Part shown: in pieces, positions 7,396 to 14,230 of the stretch
How positions within the stretch are numbered: position 1 is the first letter of the stretch
Layout: every line of letters begins with the position of its first letter
Origin: an uncultured Eubacteriales bacterium
GTDB lineage: Bacteria > Bacillota > Clostridia > Lachnospirales > Anaerotignaceae
Assembly (NCBI GenBank): GCA_900548595.1
Contig: URLB01000031.1
Coordinates: 1-16,929 of the forward strand
Length of the DNA stretch: 16,929 nucleotides
Direction of reading: 5' to 3'
Translations under genes and position numbers: made by a program
The notes under the pieces: generated by a model
The model's database searches: none
What the model was told of the DNA's origin: nothing
Seen by the model: only the letters and a program-made list of their open reading frames with translations

Positions 7396-8176
7396 AATAG
7401 CCCTCGCACAAACCGATACAATTTGGGAAAACAAATCCTCAAACATGTCAAAGGCCGAAAAATTTATATCGGAAGCCGCAAAAGAACATTGCGATATAAT
7501 AGTTTTTCCCGAAATGTCTCTGACAGGTTTTTCACTTAATATAGATAAAATATCCGAAGCAGAACAAAACTCTCAAACAATATCGTTTTTCAGCCGCCAA
7601 GCGTTAAAAAACAAAATATATATAATGTTTAACGCCGCTCTGGCAGATGAAAACGGTAAGATTTTTAACAAAACAATAACTGTTGACGACTATGGAAATG
7701 TCATATCATCTTATGCGAAAATACATCCTTACTCCCATGGAGTTGAAGCAAAATATTTTACAGGCGGAGACCGTATTGAATGGTTTAACCTGAAAGGAGC
7801 TACTGTTTCTCCTTTTATATGCTATGATATGCGTTTCCCTGAAATTTTTCAAATAGCTTCTCAAAAAAGCCGTCTTATTATAGTATCTGCTTCGTGGCCT
7901 GATATAAGAAGTCCTCAGTATGACATACTTATAAGGGCAAGGGCAATAGAAACCCAGTCATTTATTGCCATTGTAAACCGAGTCGGTCATGAAATGAAGT
8001 ACAATTATAACGGCCATTCTCAAATAGTATCTCCAGACGGAAACGTTATAAGTACTATTTCAGAAAGCGAAGCTCTTATAACTGCCGAATTCGATATAAA
8101 CTATGCCGATGTCTGCCGACATAATTTCAGCGTTAAATCCGACCGCCGCCCGGATTTGTATAAAAAATATTTATAA
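7391..8176 (+). CDS. Carbon-nitrogen hydrolase (nitrilase superfamily, omega-amidase-like)
   Basis: The 261-residue protein has the full Glu-Lys-Cys triad of the nitrilase superfamily: E41 in FPEMSLTGFS, K110 in YAKIHPYS and C144 in FICYDMRFPE; the second conserved Glu is probably E119. Members hydrolyse amides through a thioester on the cysteine. The HPYSHGVEAKYFTGG segment and length fit the YafV / omega-amidase-like branch, which deaminates alpha-ketoglutaramate or related omega-amides, but the substrate cannot be fixed from sequence alone. The ATG at 7391 is chosen because GGAGG lies eight bases upstream; an in-frame ATG at 7376 would overlap that site. It is the only plus-strand gene seen here. 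A long hairpin follows the stop. Confidence 0.88.
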   Translation: MKIALAQTDTIWENKSSNMSKAEKFISEAAKEHCDIIVFPEMSLTGFSLNIDKISEAEQNSQTISFFSRQALKNKIYIMFNAALADENGKIFNKTITVDDYGNVISSYAKIHPYSHGVEAKYFTGGDRIEWFNLKGATVSPFICYDMRFPEIFQIASQKSRLIIVSASWPDIRSPQYDILIRARAIETQSFIAIVNRVGHEMKYNYNGHSQIVSPDGNVISTISESEALITAEFDINYADVCRHNFSVKSDRRPDLYKKYL

Positions 8177-8198
8177 GCATCTATACTTAATATACAAA

Positions 8199-8239
8199 CA
8201 ACAGGTAAACTCAATGTATAGTATCAAGTTTGCCTGTTG
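8199..8239. terminator. Long hairpin between convergent genes, possible bidirectional terminator
   Basis: CAACAGGTAAACT (8199-8211) pairs with AGTTTGCCTGTTG (8227-8239) over 13 bp, perfectly on the plus strand (one G-U) and with one A-C mismatch on the minus strand. Neither side has a classic U-run; the minus-strand tail (UUUGUAUAUU) is the more U-rich. It sits between the stops of the nitrilase-type gene and the deaminase, where a shared terminator is expected. Confidence 0.5.
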
Positions 8240-8275
8240 AATCAATCAATATCTTATGTATAGTCATGCTTAATG

Positions 8276-8692
8276 TCAGTCCATTTTAACAAGCTCTATA
8301 CCTGCTTCGTTAAGCATCTTTACCGCAAGCTCATCGGGGTAACTGTCTTTATAGACTATTCTTCTTATTCCGGCATTTATGCACATCTTTGCGCATATTA
8401 CACACGGCTGATTTGTTACATATATTGTTGCGCCGTCTGTTGTGTTTCCTATTCGTGCAGCCTGGATTATAGCATTCTGCTCCGCATGAAGCGCTCTGCA
8501 CATTTCATGTCTTTCCCCCGAAGGAATATTATGCTCCTGTCTGTAGCACGTTCCTATTTCGGTACAATGGCGGCATCCGGAAGGCGCGCCGTTATATCCC
8601 GTAGTTATTATTCTGTTGTCCTTTACTATTACCGCGCCTATCTGACGTCTCATGCACGTAGATCTTGTCTTGACTATTTCCGCTATTTCCAT
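8276..8692 (-). CDS. comEB: dCMP / cytidine deaminase (ComEB-like)
   Basis: The family is clear: zinc-binding and catalytic motif HAEQNA (H69, E71) and PCVIC (C97, C100) of deoxycytidylate deaminases, with further Cys/His near 40-61 that may bind a second zinc (CRHCTEIGTC and GERHEMC). It converts dCMP to dUMP for thymidylate synthesis. The start is odd. Homologues usually begin with a segment like SWDEYFMEIAEIVKTRS, and SWDEYF is encoded in frame just before the ATG at 8692. However, no ATG, GTG or TTG lies between it and the upstream in-frame stop. The strong GGAGGAG at about 8726-8720 is 20 bases from the ATG, and is instead well spaced for a TTG in another frame. The true N-terminus is therefore uncertain. 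Confidence 0.85.
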   Translation of the reverse strand: MEIAEIVKTRSTCMRRQIGAVIVKDNRIITTGYNGAPSGCRHCTEIGTCYRQEHNIPSGERHEMCRALHAEQNAIIQAARIGNTTDGATIYVTNQPCVICAKMCINAGIRRIVYKDSYPDELAVKMLNEAGIELVKMD

Positions 8693-8974
8693 AAAATATT
8701 CGTCCCAACTTACTCCTCCGATTTATTCTGCGTTCCGATATATAAATAATCAGCATTTATGTAGTGTCTCATTATTGTTTACGTTCATTTAAAGCCTAAA
8801 TTAATTTTATTTTTTGTTGAACTATGTTTAAATATTTCAGTTTAGAGTATATCACACAACCGCTCTTTATTCAAAAGCAATTTTATCTAATTATAAAAGT
8901 AAAATTTACTTTTTATCCGCTTTGTATATTAACGGTTTTTGCTGATATTCCTTAAAAATTTTAAATCGTATATA
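8693..8974. other. Intergenic region: deaminase leader and AT-rich sequence
   Basis: This stretch holds the promoter of the deaminase (8846-8874), a leader of about 145 bases ending in a strong GGAGGAG site, and AT-rich sequence up to the terminator of the DHHW operon. In the leader, minus strand, a 12-codon frame beginning ATGAACGTAAAC is present, but nothing shows that it is used. I see no riboswitch fold, RNA gene or repeat. Confidence 0.5.
8846..8874 (-). promoter_or_regulatory. Promoter of the dCMP deaminase gene
   Basis: On the minus strand TTGAAT (8874-8869) and TATACT (8851-8846) are separated by 17 bases. The boxes match consensus at four of six and five of six positions. The start would lie near 8839, leaving an unusually long leader before the deaminase gene. 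Confidence 0.6.
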
Positions 8975-9001
8975 CAAAAAAATGACGACTAATGTCATCA
9001 T
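8975..9001 (-). terminator. Strong rho-independent terminator of the lipoprotein-MBOAT-DHHW operon
   Basis: On the minus strand ATGATGAC (9001-8994) pairs with GTCGTCAT (8989-8982) with one G-U wobble and an ATTA loop, followed by a run of seven U. The stem overlaps the stop codon of the DHHW gene. Confidence 0.9.
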
Positions 9002-10098
9002 TTTAATGTTTCACTGTGATTCAGAACCGATGAGCTATAAAGGAACAAAACGTCTTTATCTTCAAAATCTACAAGCGTGCCTAACGAATAACTAGGCAAA
9101 TATCTTATATCAAGAAGTGTTATTTTGCTATATCCTTCTGCCAATAAAGGCGCAATTGAACTTGTAAAAGAATCTCTGAATATTATAAGTTCTTTTTTAT
9201 TATCAGCCGATGGATTTTCAATAGTAATATATGAAATAGGTCCCGAAAGATACGCTTCATAAGGATCGCGTCCTTTTGCTTTTTCCGAATCATACATTCC
9301 TATTTCCTTATTATTCTGATAATCATAAACCTTACATTGATTTATGACTTCGTTTTCCAAACAATACATCTTCTCACTCGGCAGAGGTTTTGCTGCCTGT
9401 CCGCAGTATGTTCCGTAGAACTCATCTTGTATTTCTATCTTTTCATATTTATTTCCGATATGCGTGTTCATTGAATCAGCGAGATATTCTGCCACATCTG
9501 TAATTTTTTCCTGTCTCCAGTGAGGGTCTGTTTTATAATAATCGTCCAATTCAAGCAAATGAGTAATATCTATATATTCCATATAATCCAGCTCATTTTT
9601 AAGCTTATCAAACAATTTATCATAATCCATAGACAGCAGAGAATTATTTTCTCTGAGAAAATAATTTTTATCAGGTATTACGGAAAAATATATATTTTCG
9701 CTTTTTCCTTTTAAATAAGATTCATATATCCTGTTAAAAACACTTACCGCATGGTCTAAAGATTTATCATTCAGAGGATATTCTTTAGCTACTGCCATAT
9801 CGTCAAACAAATATAAACCTTCCATATCCGACTGACAAAATACTTCCGTAGTTACATCTGCATATAGCCTTCTAAAGTATTCTCGAAAAGGAAACTGGTC
9901 TACGGCATACTCATCAAATTCTTTCATAAACTTTCCTGAAAGCAAAGCGCTTTCACTCACTTCCGGCAACTGCTGTAAAGGTCTTCGTTCGCTCAGAGAA
10001 ATTTCATTAGGTTGTTTGATTAAACAGAAAGAAAATAGTCCGAAAACAATTGTACCGGCGAGGAGAATTACAATTACGTTCTTTATTTTATCTGACAT
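8998..10098 (-). CDS. DHHW-family (AlgX/AlgJ-like) surface acetylation protein
   Basis: The 366-residue protein has one N-terminal membrane segment (about 7-27) and an extracytoplasmic domain. It contains the family signature TDPHW (D191, H193, W194) and a later FRDSF (D309, S310), matching the Asp/His and Ser positions of SGNH-like acetyltransferases such as AlgJ and AlgX. Such proteins accept acyl groups passed across the membrane by an MBOAT partner and attach them to a polysaccharide or other surface molecule. The gene follows the MBOAT gene by 12 bases and has a good GGAGG site, so the two should be made together. The surface acceptor is unknown. It is the last gene of a three-gene operon. 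Confidence 0.85.
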   Translation of the reverse strand: MSDKIKNVIVILLAGTIVFGLFSFCLIKQPNEISLSERRPLQQLPEVSESALLSGKFMKEFDEYAVDQFPFREYFRRLYADVTTEVFCQSDMEGLYLFDDMAVAKEYPLNDKSLDHAVSVFNRIYESYLKGKSENIYFSVIPDKNYFLRENNSLLSMDYDKLFDKLKNELDYMEYIDITHLLELDDYYKTDPHWRQEKITDVAEYLADSMNTHIGNKYEKIEIQDEFYGTYCGQAAKPLPSEKMYCLENEVINQCKVYDYQNNKEIGMYDSEKAKGRDPYEAYLSGPISYITIENPSADNKKELIIFRDSFTSSIAPLLAEGYSKITLLDIRYLPSYSLGTLVDFEDKDVLFLYSSSVLNHSETLK

Positions 10099-10110
10099 AT
10101 TGTATCCTCC

Positions 10111-11505
10111 TTAAAATCTAAAATATAAAAACGGATTGTAAGAATCATTAATTAAATATGCGCTTACAACCAACAGCAATATTATCAATACTATCGGTTC
10201 CGCAATATTAAGCAGTTTTCTTCCGTTTTCATTTTTTCTTAATTTCTCAACTATATTGCTTACCCACGGTCCGACTCCGACTATAGCTATTATTATAATA
10301 ATTCCATAGCTTTTCAGATAATAGAAAAACTCAGGAGACGTCAGCGGCAATCCATTGCCTGTCAACATTATACTTAAATACGAAACAGCCTCTTTCATAT
10401 CTGTCGCATTGAAAACGACAAAGCTGACAAGCACCATGAAAATGACATAAACATGGGAAATTATAGAATTTTTTTCCAAAACTTTTGAAAATCCGATTTT
10501 CTCTATCAGCAGCAGAACAGCAAACATAAGTCCCCATATGACAAAATTCCATGCAGCCCCGTGCCAAAGCCCGGTTAAAAACCATACTATAGTAATATTT
10601 ATAAGCCAGCGCCCTTTTTTAACTTTATTGCCGCCCAACGGTATATAGATATAATCCCTGAACCACGAACCGAGAGAAATGTGCCATCGTCTCCAAAATT
10701 CACTTATGCTCCTTGACATATACGGATATCTGAAGTTTTCGGTAAAGTCAAATCCAAAAATCTTTCCCAGTCCTATTGCCATATCGCTGTAACCCGAGAA
10801 ATCAAAATAAATCTGTAAAACAAATGCCAGCGCATAAATCCAGTAGTATAAAACCGAACCGTCCGATGACATTCTGAAAATACTGCACAACTCTCCAAGA
10901 CTATTCGCTAGTATGACTTTTTTTGACAGTCCCAAAATAAACCTTCTTATTCCCAGAGATATTTTTTCAATAGTATGCTCCCTATGCTCCAGCTGCTTCG
11001 CTATATCAATATATCTTACAATTGGTCCGGCAATAAGCTGAGGAAACATAGATACATAGGCGCCGAAAGATATAATGTTTTTCTGCGCCTTACAATCTTT
11101 TCTATATACATCTACCAAATAGCTTAAAATCTGGAATGTATAAAAGCTAATCCCTATCGGAAGAGCAACTTTAAGCAACGGAATATTAAATCCCAGCATA
11201 TTTAGGTTTTCGGCAAAAAATCCTGCATACTTATAATAAATTAACAGCGCACAGTGTATAGTGCACGACCCTGCCAATACCCATTTTGCCTTTTTTCCGT
11301 CTGCCTTTTCTATCAGCAATCCCTCTGCAAAAGCAATTGCTATAGAAAACATCATCAGAAAAATATACCGTGGTTCTCCCCATGAATAAAAAACCAAGCT
11401 GAATAAAAGCAGCACAAGATTCTTCAGTTTAAACGGTACTATAAAATAAGCAATAAGAACGCATGGTAAAAAATAGTATATAAACGGTATACTTGAAAAT
11501 AACAT
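10111..11505 (-). CDS. MBOAT-family O-acyltransferase (AlgI/PatA-like)
   Basis: The 464-residue protein is a multi-pass membrane enzyme. Hallmarks are the N-terminal YSWGEPRYIFLM segment, PIGISFYTFQILSYLVDVYR, FPQLIAGPIVRY, the EFWRRWHISLGSWFRDYIYIPLGG motif and the catalytic-His motif TGLWHGAAWNFVIWG. It should move an acyl group, probably acetyl, across the membrane to an outer-surface partner. The ATG at 11505 is preferred; it lies one base after the stop of the upstream lipoprotein gene, and the longer frame would need a TTG inside that gene. The partner is almost certainly the DHHW protein encoded next. Without exopolysaccharide synthesis genes in the window, the substrate remains open. 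Confidence 0.92.
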   Translation of the reverse strand: MLFSSIPFIYYFLPCVLIAYFIVPFKLKNLVLLLFSLVFYSWGEPRYIFLMMFSIAIAFAEGLLIEKADGKKAKWVLAGSCTIHCALLIYYKYAGFFAENLNMLGFNIPLLKVALPIGISFYTFQILSYLVDVYRKDCKAQKNIISFGAYVSMFPQLIAGPIVRYIDIAKQLEHREHTIEKISLGIRRFILGLSKKVILANSLGELCSIFRMSSDGSVLYYWIYALAFVLQIYFDFSGYSDMAIGLGKIFGFDFTENFRYPYMSRSISEFWRRWHISLGSWFRDYIYIPLGGNKVKKGRWLINITIVWFLTGLWHGAAWNFVIWGLMFAVLLLIEKIGFSKVLEKNSIISHVYVIFMVLVSFVVFNATDMKEAVSYLSIMLTGNGLPLTSPEFFYYLKSYGIIIIIAIVGVGPWVSNIVEKLRKNENGRKLLNIAEPIVLIILLLVVSAYLINDSYNPFLYFRF

Positions 11506-11506
11506 T

Positions 11507-12085
11507 TTATAAACTCTCTTCCGCAAGTATCTCAGCTGTAGGATATGCCGAAGTTAACTGAGTTTTAAAATACTCAACCATTTCAGCGTTTCCGAAAGCC
11601 GAAACAACATACTGGTCTCCTATTTGGAATAATACAGCGGTTTCGGGAGCGCCGCATATCCATTTATTATTTATTATGGCATCTTTTAAAGAACCTGCGA
11701 ATTTTTCCACATCAGCTTCATCCGTTACATGGAATGCCCCGCTTGTAAATGTATTTGCATTCATTGCATGAATAAGGCTTGCGGCGTCGTCTATCATTAC
11801 CGCAGCATCTTCGGGAACAACTAAAAGTGAGCCGAGACTTTCCTTATCGCTTACATCAAATTTTCCGGGAGCATTTTCCGTCATCTGATTATAGTCTCCT
11901 CCCATGGCGGCAAACTTGTTATCATCCGTATAGCTTTCCCATACGTTATTCAATATTTCCAAGGAATCTTTTACTACAACGCTTTCTTGTTCCGTTGATT
12001 GACCTGTTGATTCCTGCTTGTTCTGACATCCCACAGCCGAAAATACAAAAGTACCTGCAAGGATTAACGCTAATAATTTTTTCAT
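11507..12085 (-). CDS. Lipoprotein, DUF4358-like, of the acylation operon
   Basis: This 192-residue protein starts MKKLLALILAGTFVFSAVGC: a lipoprotein signal peptide with Cys20 as the likely lipidated residue. A Gln/Ser/Thr/Glu-rich linker follows, then a compact domain from about residue 36. Conserved-looking stretches are LEILNNVWESY, APGKFDVSD, DDAASLIHAMNANTFTSGAFHV and DQYVVSAFGNAEMVEYFKTQL. It resembles DUF4358 lipoproteins that occur next to MBOAT and DHHW genes in Lachnospiraceae and are sometimes annotated as bacteriocin transport accessory proteins; that match is from memory. Its function is unknown. The ATG at 12085 is chosen for the AAGGAG site upstream and the signal peptide. It is the first gene of the operon, behind a promoter and a near-perfect palindrome. 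Confidence 0.72.
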   Translation of the reverse strand: MKKLLALILAGTFVFSAVGCQNKQESTGQSTEQESVVVKDSLEILNNVWESYTDDNKFAAMGGDYNQMTENAPGKFDVSDKESLGSLLVVPEDAAVMIDDAASLIHAMNANTFTSGAFHVTDEADVEKFAGSLKDAIINNKWICGAPETAVLFQIGDQYVVSAFGNAEMVEYFKTQLTSAYPTAEILAEESL

Positions 12086-12125
12086 AAATATTCTCCTTCT
12101 CATTTATATTTTTCTAAAATTTTAA

Positions 12126-12145
12126 TACAGACAATATTATCTGTA
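12126..12145. promoter_or_regulatory. Near-perfect 20-bp palindrome in the lipoprotein operon leader
   Basis: TACAGACAATATTATCTGTA is symmetric at nine of ten base pairs (only the C/A pair breaks it). It lies about 13-32 bases downstream of the -10 box of the lipoprotein operon, at or just after the expected transcription start. This suits an operator for a dimeric repressor; a 5' leader hairpin is the alternative. I cannot name the regulator. Confidence 0.55.
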
Positions 12146-12157
12146 CTAACTGACCGC

Positions 12158-12186
12158 ATTATATCAAAGTTTATATTCATTTTCCA
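12158..12186 (-). promoter_or_regulatory. Promoter of the lipoprotein-MBOAT-DHHW operon
   Basis: On the minus strand TGGAAA (12186-12181) and a perfect TATAAT (12163-12158) are 17 bases apart. The predicted start falls near 12151, just before the 20-bp palindrome. The leader is about 65 bases. Confidence 0.6.
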
Positions 12187-12280
12187 GACTGTTAATAAAT
12201 TCTTAAAGAAGTGTTTATTACATTGTAAGTCTTATCGGTTCGGCGCTGTATTGAATTTATATGTACATTTATTAATCCCA

Positions 12281-12314
12281 ATAAAATACCTGTGCAAAAT
12301 AAAATCTACACAGG
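12281..12314 (-). terminator. Probable terminator of the SUF-like operon
   Basis: On the minus strand CCTGTGT (12314-12308) pairs with GCACAGG (12295-12289), with one G-U pair and a 12-base loop, followed by UAUUUUAUU. It starts 14 bases after the stop of the SufB-like gene. The stem is short, so termination may be partial. Confidence 0.55.
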
Positions 12315-12327
12315 CTTTCTTTATTTG

Positions 12328-13248
12328 TTATGCTTTTAAAAATCCTTCTATTATTTTTGCTTCGGCTTCCTCTTCCGTCAATCCCAATGTTCTGAGCTTA
12401 ATTATCTGCTCTCCGGCTATTTTTCCTATGGCGGCTTCATGTATAAGAGAAGCGTTTAGGTCTCCTGCATAAAGTTCGGGGGCTGCGTTTACCTTTCCGT
12501 TTCCTACCAGTATAGCATCACACTCCGAATGTCCTGTACAACGGCAGTTTCCTTTTATAACGGAATGATATTCCTGATATGAATTACCTTTTGCCACAGA
12601 ACGTGAAATAAGGTCTACGCCTGCGTCCTCTCCGTCCATTGATACGCTGAAGTCCGTTTTTGCCATTTCATCATTGTCGGTAAGTATGCGCTCTCGTATT
12701 ATAAGTTTTGCCCTTGCTCCCAGTTTTGCCCTTGTCGTTCTCGTTGTTTTATCAACTCCCGAAAGCTGAACTGTATCCATCTCCAAAACAGAGTCTTCGG
12801 CAAGTTCCGCGTCAGTAACGGGGTCTATCCTTTTTATCCCTGTTCCGTTTCCTGTTCCGACATGTTTTTCTTTATATAGTACTTTTGCTCCCTTTTCAAG
12901 GAAAAATCTGTGTATTCCGTTATGTCTTGCCTCTTCTTCATTATCAGTATGAACTCCGCAGCCTGCTACGATTACAATGTCCGCGCCCTCTCCGATAAAA
13001 AAGTCATTATAAACAAGGTCGTTTACATCTCCGTGTGTTACGCATGCCGGTATATATATCGTTTCTCCCTTTGTATTAGGACTGATATGTATATCGAGTC
13101 CCGGAAGTCCGATTTTTGATTCGATACGCACATTTTTTGAAGACTGTCTTCCCGCGCATGAGCCGTTTTCTCTTATATTAAACGCTCCTGAATATACGCC
13201 TTTCCAGTCTGATACTATTTTAAGCAATGATTCCGTAATACTGTTCAT
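12328..13248 (-). CDS. SufB/SufD-type Fe-S cluster scaffold of a minimal SUF-like system
   Basis: At 306 residues this is much shorter than typical SufB (about 460) and keeps mainly the beta-helix core and C-terminal helices. The C-terminal part is characteristic: RCTGHSECDAILVG (C237, C243), NAAPELYAGDLNASLIHEAAIGKI (H270, E271, where SufB has its cluster-site His/Glu) and a final TLGLTEEEAEAKIIEGF. It would act with the SufC-type ATPase as the scaffold for Fe-S clusters. No SufS, SufU, SufE or second SufB/D gene is present, which fits the two-gene SufCB-like (SMS) systems described in anaerobes. Start ATG 13248 lies two bases after the ATPase stop. Confidence 0.88.
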   Translation of the reverse strand: MNSITESLLKIVSDWKGVYSGAFNIRENGSCAGRQSSKNVRIESKIGLPGLDIHISPNTKGETIYIPACVTHGDVNDLVYNDFFIGEGADIVIVAGCGVHTDNEEEARHNGIHRFFLEKGAKVLYKEKHVGTGNGTGIKRIDPVTDAELAEDSVLEMDTVQLSGVDKTTRTTRAKLGARAKLIIRERILTDNDEMAKTDFSVSMDGEDAGVDLISRSVAKGNSYQEYHSVIKGNCRCTGHSECDAILVGNGKVNAAPELYAGDLNASLIHEAAIGKIAGEQIIKLRTLGLTEEEAEAKIIEGFLKA

Positions 13249-13250
13249 TG

Positions 13251-13985
13251 TTACTCAACTCCTTTTCTGTCTTTTCCGAGGGGACATCTTGCCCCTTTTT
13301 CTCCCGAAAGCAGATTTGGCAGTATGTCGTCTCTTGCTCCCTCCGTACGGATTTTACCGTCGGCAACTACTATTATATTATCGGCTATATCCAATATACG
13401 TTCCTGATGAGATATAATGAGCAATGATTCGTTATGCTTGGTTTTTATCTTCTGGAATGCGTCTATAAGTCCTGTAAAACTCCATAAGTCAATTCCGGCT
13501 TCAGGCTCATCGAAAACGAGCATTTTTACATTTTTTCTTGCAAGAACCGTAGCTATCTCAATCCTTTTGCTCTCTCCTCCGGAAAGACTGGCGTCAACAT
13601 CTCTGTCTATATAATCGTTAGCGCATAAACCGACATCTCCGAGTATATCGCATATTGTACTTTCATGCAGTTTTTCGCCTGCCGAAAGTTCCAATAAATC
13701 TCTCACGCTGAGACCTTTAAAGCGGACAGGCTGCTGAAATGCATAACCTATTCCGTGTTTCGCTCTTTTTGTTATATCCCAATCGGTTATATCCTCTCCG
13801 TCAAGAAATATCTGTCCCGAAGAAGGCTTCTCCAGTCCGGCTATCAGTTTTGCCAACGATGTCTTTCCGCCTCCGTTAGGTCCTGTAATGACAGTCAGTT
13901 TTCCGTCCGGTATTTTAAGGCTGATTCCCTTTAAAATTTCTTCTCCGTCGGGAACGCTCCATCTTATATTTTTAAGTTCCAACAT
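13251..13985 (-). CDS. sufC: SufC-type ABC ATPase of the SUF-like system
   Basis: The 244-residue soluble ATPase has Walker A GPNGGGKTS (35-43), a Q-loop at about Q84-Q85, the ABC signature LSGGESKR (134-141), Walker B MLVFDEPEAGID (155-166) and H-loop H193. The FDEPEAGIDLWS sequence and close coupling to a SufB/D-type gene identify it as SufC-like rather than a transporter ATPase; neither gene has membrane segments. It drives conformational changes of the scaffold during Fe-S cluster assembly. It is the first gene of the pair, with an ideal GGAGG ribosome site, a TTGACA/TACAAT promoter and a dyad next to the -35 box. Confidence 0.92.
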   Translation of the reverse strand: MLELKNIRWSVPDGEEILKGISLKIPDGKLTVITGPNGGGKTSLAKLIAGLEKPSSGQIFLDGEDITDWDITKRAKHGIGYAFQQPVRFKGLSVRDLLELSAGEKLHESTICDILGDVGLCANDYIDRDVDASLSGGESKRIEIATVLARKNVKMLVFDEPEAGIDLWSFTGLIDAFQKIKTKHNESLLIISHQERILDIADNIIVVADGKIRTEGARDDILPNLLSGEKGARCPLGKDRKGVE

Positions 13986-14007
13986 ATAAAATCCTCCTTA
14001 TTCCCGC

Positions 14008-14037
14008 ATAACCGCAGGACGCTTTCCAAGCGGTTAT
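14008..14037. promoter_or_regulatory. Palindrome overlapping the suf transcription start
   Basis: ATAACCGC (14008-14015) and GCGGTTAT (14030-14037) form perfect 8-bp arms around 14 bp. The -10 box ends next to it at 14038, so the transcript would start inside the upstream arm. The RNA could still form the overlapping 5-bp hairpin CGCTT-GGA-AAGCG at its 5' end. It may be a second operator or a 5' stabilising structure. Confidence 0.45.
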
Positions 14038-14066
14038 ATTGTACTGCCGGAATATATGTTTGTCAA
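14038..14066 (-). promoter_or_regulatory. Sigma-A promoter of the SUF-like operon
   Basis: On the minus strand TTGACA (14066-14061) is perfect and TACAAT (14043-14038) matches five of six positions, with a 17-base spacer. It lies about 50 bases before the SufC-type start codon. Confidence 0.88.
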
Positions 14067-14068
14067 TC

Positions 14069-14085
14069 CCTATCAAACCGATAGG
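14069..14085. promoter_or_regulatory. CCTATC-N5-GATAGG dyad, candidate Rrf2-family operator for suf
   Basis: Perfect 6-bp arms with a 5-bp centre end two bases upstream of the suf -35 box. Its CC/GG-ended AT-containing half-sites resemble operators of Rrf2-family regulators (IscR, CymR type), which commonly control Fe-S assembly genes. The regulator gene is not in this window, so the assignment is inference. The remaining sequence up to 14194 shows nothing recognisable. Confidence 0.55.
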
Positions 14086-14194
14086 TAATTAAATCATCTA
14101 ATATTTATTTTTAAACAGTCATTTTAAACAAATATAATATTTCTAATCCGCTATGTAAGAATACTCCCAAATAAACCCTCATCTTACCCTATCT

Positions 14195-14222
14195 AAAAAA
14201 GACCGAATTTTCGGTCTTTTTA
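14195..14222 (-). terminator. Strong terminator of the dehydrogenase operon
   Basis: AAAAGACCGAA (14197-14207) pairs perfectly with TTCGGTCTTTT (14210-14220), and runs of A and T flank both sides, so it could work in either direction. On the minus strand it follows the aldehyde dehydrogenase stop by nine bases, which is the relevant direction here. Confidence 0.92.
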
Positions 14223-14230
14223 TAACTATC

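Noticed and set aside
8700..8756. Upstream reading frame starting ATGCTGATTATT on the minus strand as a leader peptide of the deaminase
   Set aside because: It overlaps the deaminase start in another frame for a long distance, has no clear ribosome site and no recognisable peptide.
10331..10585. 84-residue frame on the minus strand inside the MBOAT gene
   Set aside because: It is an alternative frame within a well-supported gene, with no ribosome site or domain.
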